Shown: piece after piece, positions 5,607 to 7,829 of the stretch
How the letters are laid out: each line of letters starts with the position of its first letter
Numbering within the stretch: position 1 is the stretch's first letter
Origin: Bacillota bacterium
GTDB taxonomy: Bacteria > Bacillota > Desulfitobacteriia > Desulfitobacteriales > Desulfitobacteriaceae
DNA: 7,829 nt
NCBI GenBank assembly: GCA_021849995.1
Contig: JAJZSC010000126.1
Span: 1 to 7,829 of the forward strand
Direction: 5' to 3'
Made by a program: the position numbers and the translations under genes
Notes under the pieces: model-generated
What the model saw: the letters and a program-made list of their open reading frames with translations, nothing else
Told to the model about the DNA's origin: nothing
Databases searched by the model: none

Positions 5607-6410
5607 ATGTTGTATTCGCTGCCGGTATTTACGTATACAGATTATTGGAGAGCCTCCAAATCCCAAGGAATATATATTGGAGGAACTCTTGTTCTGCTTG
5701 CCAGCACCAGCGCTATTACCTCTGGTGATGATATTGCTGTTGGAAAATCCCCGGTTCAAACAATCAAACCACTTAATACAGGTACAGTAGTAGCATATCC
5801 CACTAACCAGCCGGTACTCTCTAAGATAGAGATGGTTACTCAGTACAAAATTGAGGATATTGAGCTATCTTATCAGACGGAATATAAAGAAAGCGATCAG
5901 ATTCCACCGGGAATGAGTAGAATTCAGGAACGGGGTAGTAATGGCACTCAGAGACGTGTTATAAAAGTATCAAAGTACGGTGAAAAGGTAGAGGAAGATG
6001 TCCTCTACCAATTTGAGTTAAACTCTCCGAAGAAAAGAGTAGTAATACAAAACACGAAAGTAATTTCCGGGGAACAATTCGATCTTTCCAAACTTGATGT
6101 AAAGCAGATAATGACGGTCGAGGCGACTGCTTATACCTACACTGGAAATCCTACAGCTACTGGTGTATACCCACGGGAGGGGTTAATTGCTGTTGACCCA
6201 AGGGTAATTCCATTAGGAAGCAGGGTATATGTTGAGGGATATGGATATGCGATAGCGGCAGATACCGGCGGGGCGATAAAGGGCAACAAAGTAGATGTGT
6301 TTTTTCCAAGTCTTTCGCGATGTCTGGAGTGGGGAAGAAGATCTGTTAAATTATTCCTGTTAAAATCTACATCCTCAAATCAAGATAGTAGACAGGTAAC
6401 TACAAATTAG
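5607..6410 (+). CDS. Membrane-anchored G5 and 3D domain cell-wall protein
   Basis: A 267-residue protein, probably surface-exposed. An N-terminal hydrophobic stretch at about 21-38 should act as signal anchor. A G5-like domain (about 75-152, with IPPGMSRIQERGSNG near its centre) binds cell-wall sugars in other proteins. A C-terminal 3D domain (about 168-253) carries the three aspartates that name the family: D197 in VDPRVIPLG, D219 in DTGGAIKG and D230 in VDVFF. The 3D domain shares the MltA fold, so peptidoglycan lytic transglycosylase activity is the likely role. AAGGAGGG (5593-5600) lies six bases before ATG 5607. It is followed after a short gap by a larger paralogue with the same C-terminal G5-3D order; this copy lacks the DUF348 repeats and has a 14-residue Ser/Gln/Thr-rich tail. 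The exact cleavage activity is inferred. Confidence 0.85.
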   Translation: MLYSLPVFTYTDYWRASKSQGIYIGGTLVLLASTSAITSGDDIAVGKSPVQTIKPLNTGTVVAYPTNQPVLSKIEMVTQYKIEDIELSYQTEYKESDQIPPGMSRIQERGSNGTQRRVIKVSKYGEKVEEDVLYQFELNSPKKRVVIQNTKVISGEQFDLSKLDVKQIMTVEATAYTYTGNPTATGVYPREGLIAVDPRVIPLGSRVYVEGYGYAIAADTGGAIKGNKVDVFFPSLSRCLEWGRRSVKLFLLKSTSSNQDSRQVTTN

Positions 6411-6454
6411 CTACAATGAGGTTGTGGGTTACAAATGTTTTTTGGAGGGATAGA

Positions 6455-7624
6455 ATGGTTGGTTTGACCCGAAAACGGGCCAGAGATCTTGTAAATAACC
6501 GACATAAACAGGTCGGGTTGGCGGTTCTGGCTATTGTAGTTCTAATAGGGGTCTATGTCTTAGCTAATGCAAAAACTGTAAATGTAAATATTGATGGAGG
6601 CACCACTACTGTTTTTACAGTGTCTAAAGAAGTAGGGAAGGTATTACAACATTCTGGCCTGGGAATTTACCCAGAGGATGTGGTCGTGCCGTCCAGAGAA
6701 ACCTTGGTTAGTAAGGGGATCACAATTAATGTAACCAGGAGTAGTCCAGTTAGTTTGTCGATTGACGGAAAGATTATCAAGGCTCGTACTCCTGCCCAAA
6801 ATGTGGACGAAGCAGTTAATGATCTCTCAAACCGCTTTGGGTTAGGAATCAAGTCAGTAGACGAGGTCAATCAAGATCGGACTGAGCCCGTAGTTGCAAA
6901 TATGGAGCTTGAAGTAAAGAGATCGATTCCTATCCATGTTGTGGCAGACGGGAAAGAATGGGATACATACTTGGCACCTCGAACAGTCGCGGAAGCCCTT
7001 ACGAAACTCAGTCTTAGTCTTGGGGATATGGACAGAGTTTCATTGCCTCTCAATCAGGTACTAGAACCAAATGATAAGTTGCAAATAATAAGGGTTACAG
7101 AAAAGATCGAGACTGTGAAGAATGAGATTCCATATCAAGTGGTGGCTCAACCTGCGGACTTTCCAGTAGGACTGCCGGATAAAACTCTAAAAAAAGGCTC
7201 GAATGGACTTCATGAGCAGACAGTAAAGCTTACTTTTGAAGATGGCAAGGAAGTTGATAGGTATATCTTGAATCAACGTGTTGTTCAAGCACCGGTGAAT
7301 CAGATAGTTTCGAGGGGAGCCCAAACATCTGTATCACGAGGGGGTCGGGTTATTGATTTCAAACGGGCTTACATAATGCGTGCTTCGGCTTATTGTGATC
7401 CGGGCGGGATGACAGCAACAGGTGCTTCTGTTCGTTATGGCGTAGTGGCTGTTGACCCAAGGGTTATTCCGTTAGGAAGTCATCTATATGTTGATGGCTA
7501 TGGGGATGCTACTGCGTTAGATACGGGTGGAGCAATTAAAGGGAATAAAATTGACTTATATATGGAATCAGAGGATGCTGCATTAGCTTGGGGGATAAGA
7601 CAAGTTATTGTTTATGTAAAATAG
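6455..7624 (+). CDS. yabE: YabE-type DUF348-G5-3D cell-wall enzyme
   Basis: A 389-residue membrane-anchored wall protein of the YabE/Sps family. In this family the 3D domain replaces the lysozyme-like domain of actinobacterial RpfB, and members are linked to peptidoglycan turnover and resuscitation. Order: basic N terminus, transmembrane anchor at about 19-37, three DUF348 ubiquitin-like repeats (about 40-95, 97-150 and 155-213, each with a DG turn and a TV..AL or VGKVL helix), G5 (about 216-290), and 3D (about 305-389) with D334 in VDPRVIPLG, D356 in DTGGAIKG and D367 in IDLYM. An in-frame ATG exists at 6416, but I chose 6455 because GGAGGG (6444-6449) sits five bases ahead of it, and the extra 13 residues have no ribosome binding site and are not conserved-looking. 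It is downstream of tatD in B. subtilis too (yabD-yabE). It is probably co-transcribed with the shorter 3D gene and is followed by a terminator. Confidence 0.9.
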   Translation: MVGLTRKRARDLVNNRHKQVGLAVLAIVVLIGVYVLANAKTVNVNIDGGTTTVFTVSKEVGKVLQHSGLGIYPEDVVVPSRETLVSKGITINVTRSSPVSLSIDGKIIKARTPAQNVDEAVNDLSNRFGLGIKSVDEVNQDRTEPVVANMELEVKRSIPIHVVADGKEWDTYLAPRTVAEALTKLSLSLGDMDRVSLPLNQVLEPNDKLQIIRVTEKIETVKNEIPYQVVAQPADFPVGLPDKTLKKGSNGLHEQTVKLTFEDGKEVDRYILNQRVVQAPVNQIVSRGAQTSVSRGGRVIDFKRAYIMRASAYCDPGGMTATGASVRYGVVAVDPRVIPLGSHLYVDGYGDATALDTGGAIKGNKIDLYMESEDAALAWGIRQVIVYVK

Positions 7625-7635
7625 AATAGTATTCC

Positions 7636-7664
7636 GGAGGGGGCAGATGTTGCCTCCTCTTTTT
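7636..7664 (+). terminator. Intrinsic terminator of the 3D-domain operon
   Basis: GAGGGGGCA (7637-7645) pairs with TGCCTCCTC (7651-7659) over nine positions, one being a G-U wobble, around a GATGT loop. A run of five T (7660-7664) follows. It starts 12 bases after the yabE stop and should end the transcript. Confidence 0.9.
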
Positions 7665-7829
7665 CATCTTACCTATCGCAATATCAGCTTGCCTTTTTCA
7701 GAGTAGCCTTTCATGCCACTAACGCAGCACCATCAGATGATGAAAAACTAGACCTCTGGGTCGTCGGCAAGCTGCTAATGCTCCGTTCCCTCCGCGCCGG
7801 AGCTGTTCATTTGTTGTCTACGCTACCGT
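7665..7829. other. Structured, GC-shifted tail without a recognised gene
   Basis: No recognisable gene is present. CAGCTTGCC (7685-7693) is complementary to GGCAAGCTG (7766-7774), and the adjoining TTTTTCA (7694-7700) to TGAAAAA (7741-7747). The unpaired 18 bases between the two 3' arms contain GACC-TCTG-GGTC (7751-7762). Together these draw a three-way junction. Further on, CTCCG-CGC-CGGAG (7790-7802) or GCTCCG/CGGAGC (7780-7785 with 7798-7803) forms a GC-rich hairpin. About two thirds of bases 7761-7805 are G or C, well above the rest of the window. It may be a dispersed intergenic repeat, a structured RNA, or the edge of a neighbouring element cut by the window end. Confidence 0.4.

Noticed and set aside
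6416..6454. Earlier in-frame ATG for the YabE-type protein.
   Set aside because: No Shine-Dalgarno ahead of 6416, whereas GGAGGG is well placed for 6455; the 13 extra residues would put Trp/Phe-rich sequence before the basic N terminus.
6667..7053. Two adjoining minus-strand open frames inside yabE.
   Set aside because: Shadows of the DUF348-coding region, with no start signals.

Overview
The window looks like chromosomal DNA of a low-to-moderate GC, endospore-forming anaerobic Firmicute. I would guess Clostridia of the Desulfitobacterium/Desulfosporosinus/Peptococcaceae type. The reasons are an AbrB with a perfect Spo0A box in its leader, AAGGAGG-type ribosome binding sites, a gene order matching the Bacillus subtilis rsmI(yabC)-abrB-metS-tatD(yabD)-yabE block, and a Tat-exported iron-sulfur/cytochrome b pair typical of anaerobic respiration. 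The genus is inference.

Layout. 1-70: 3' tail of rsmI (+). 209-478: abrB (-), with its terminator at 169-193 and its own promoter and Spo0A box at 502-552. 611-640: sigma-A-like metG promoter firing the other way, overlapped by an 8+8 bp dyad. 783-3532: metG and tatD (+), translationally coupled through an ATGA overlap. 3638-3671: bidirectional terminator between convergent units. 3686-5417 (-): a two-gene redox operon, with a Tat-exported HybA/FdnH-like ferredoxin subunit first and an FdnI-like di-heme cytochrome b second. 5607-7624 (+): two tandem cell-wall proteins, a short G5-3D protein and a full YabE-type DUF348x3-G5-3D protein, ending in a terminator at 7636-7664. 7665-7829: a short, partly GC-rich tail that folds on paper into a branched structure and has no recognisable gene.

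How the genes fit together. rsmI, abrB, metG, tatD and yabE are a housekeeping and stationary-phase block conserved in Firmicutes. The redox pair is inverted relative to that block and sits between tatD and the 3D-domain genes, so it looks like a lineage-specific insertion. It has no catalytic subunit next to it. By topology it should pass electrons between an extracytoplasmic oxidoreductase (formate dehydrogenase or hydrogenase, encoded elsewhere) and the menaquinone pool. The two 3D-domain proteins are probably membrane-anchored peptidoglycan-cleaving enzymes that arose by tandem duplication.

The points most worth a second look are: the orphan redox pair and the missing cysteine in its third cluster motif; the operator-like dyad over the metG promoter; the Spo0A box in the abrB leader; and the structured, compositionally distinct tail after yabE. 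I found no CRISPR array, tRNA, rRNA, insertion sequence or clear new defence system.
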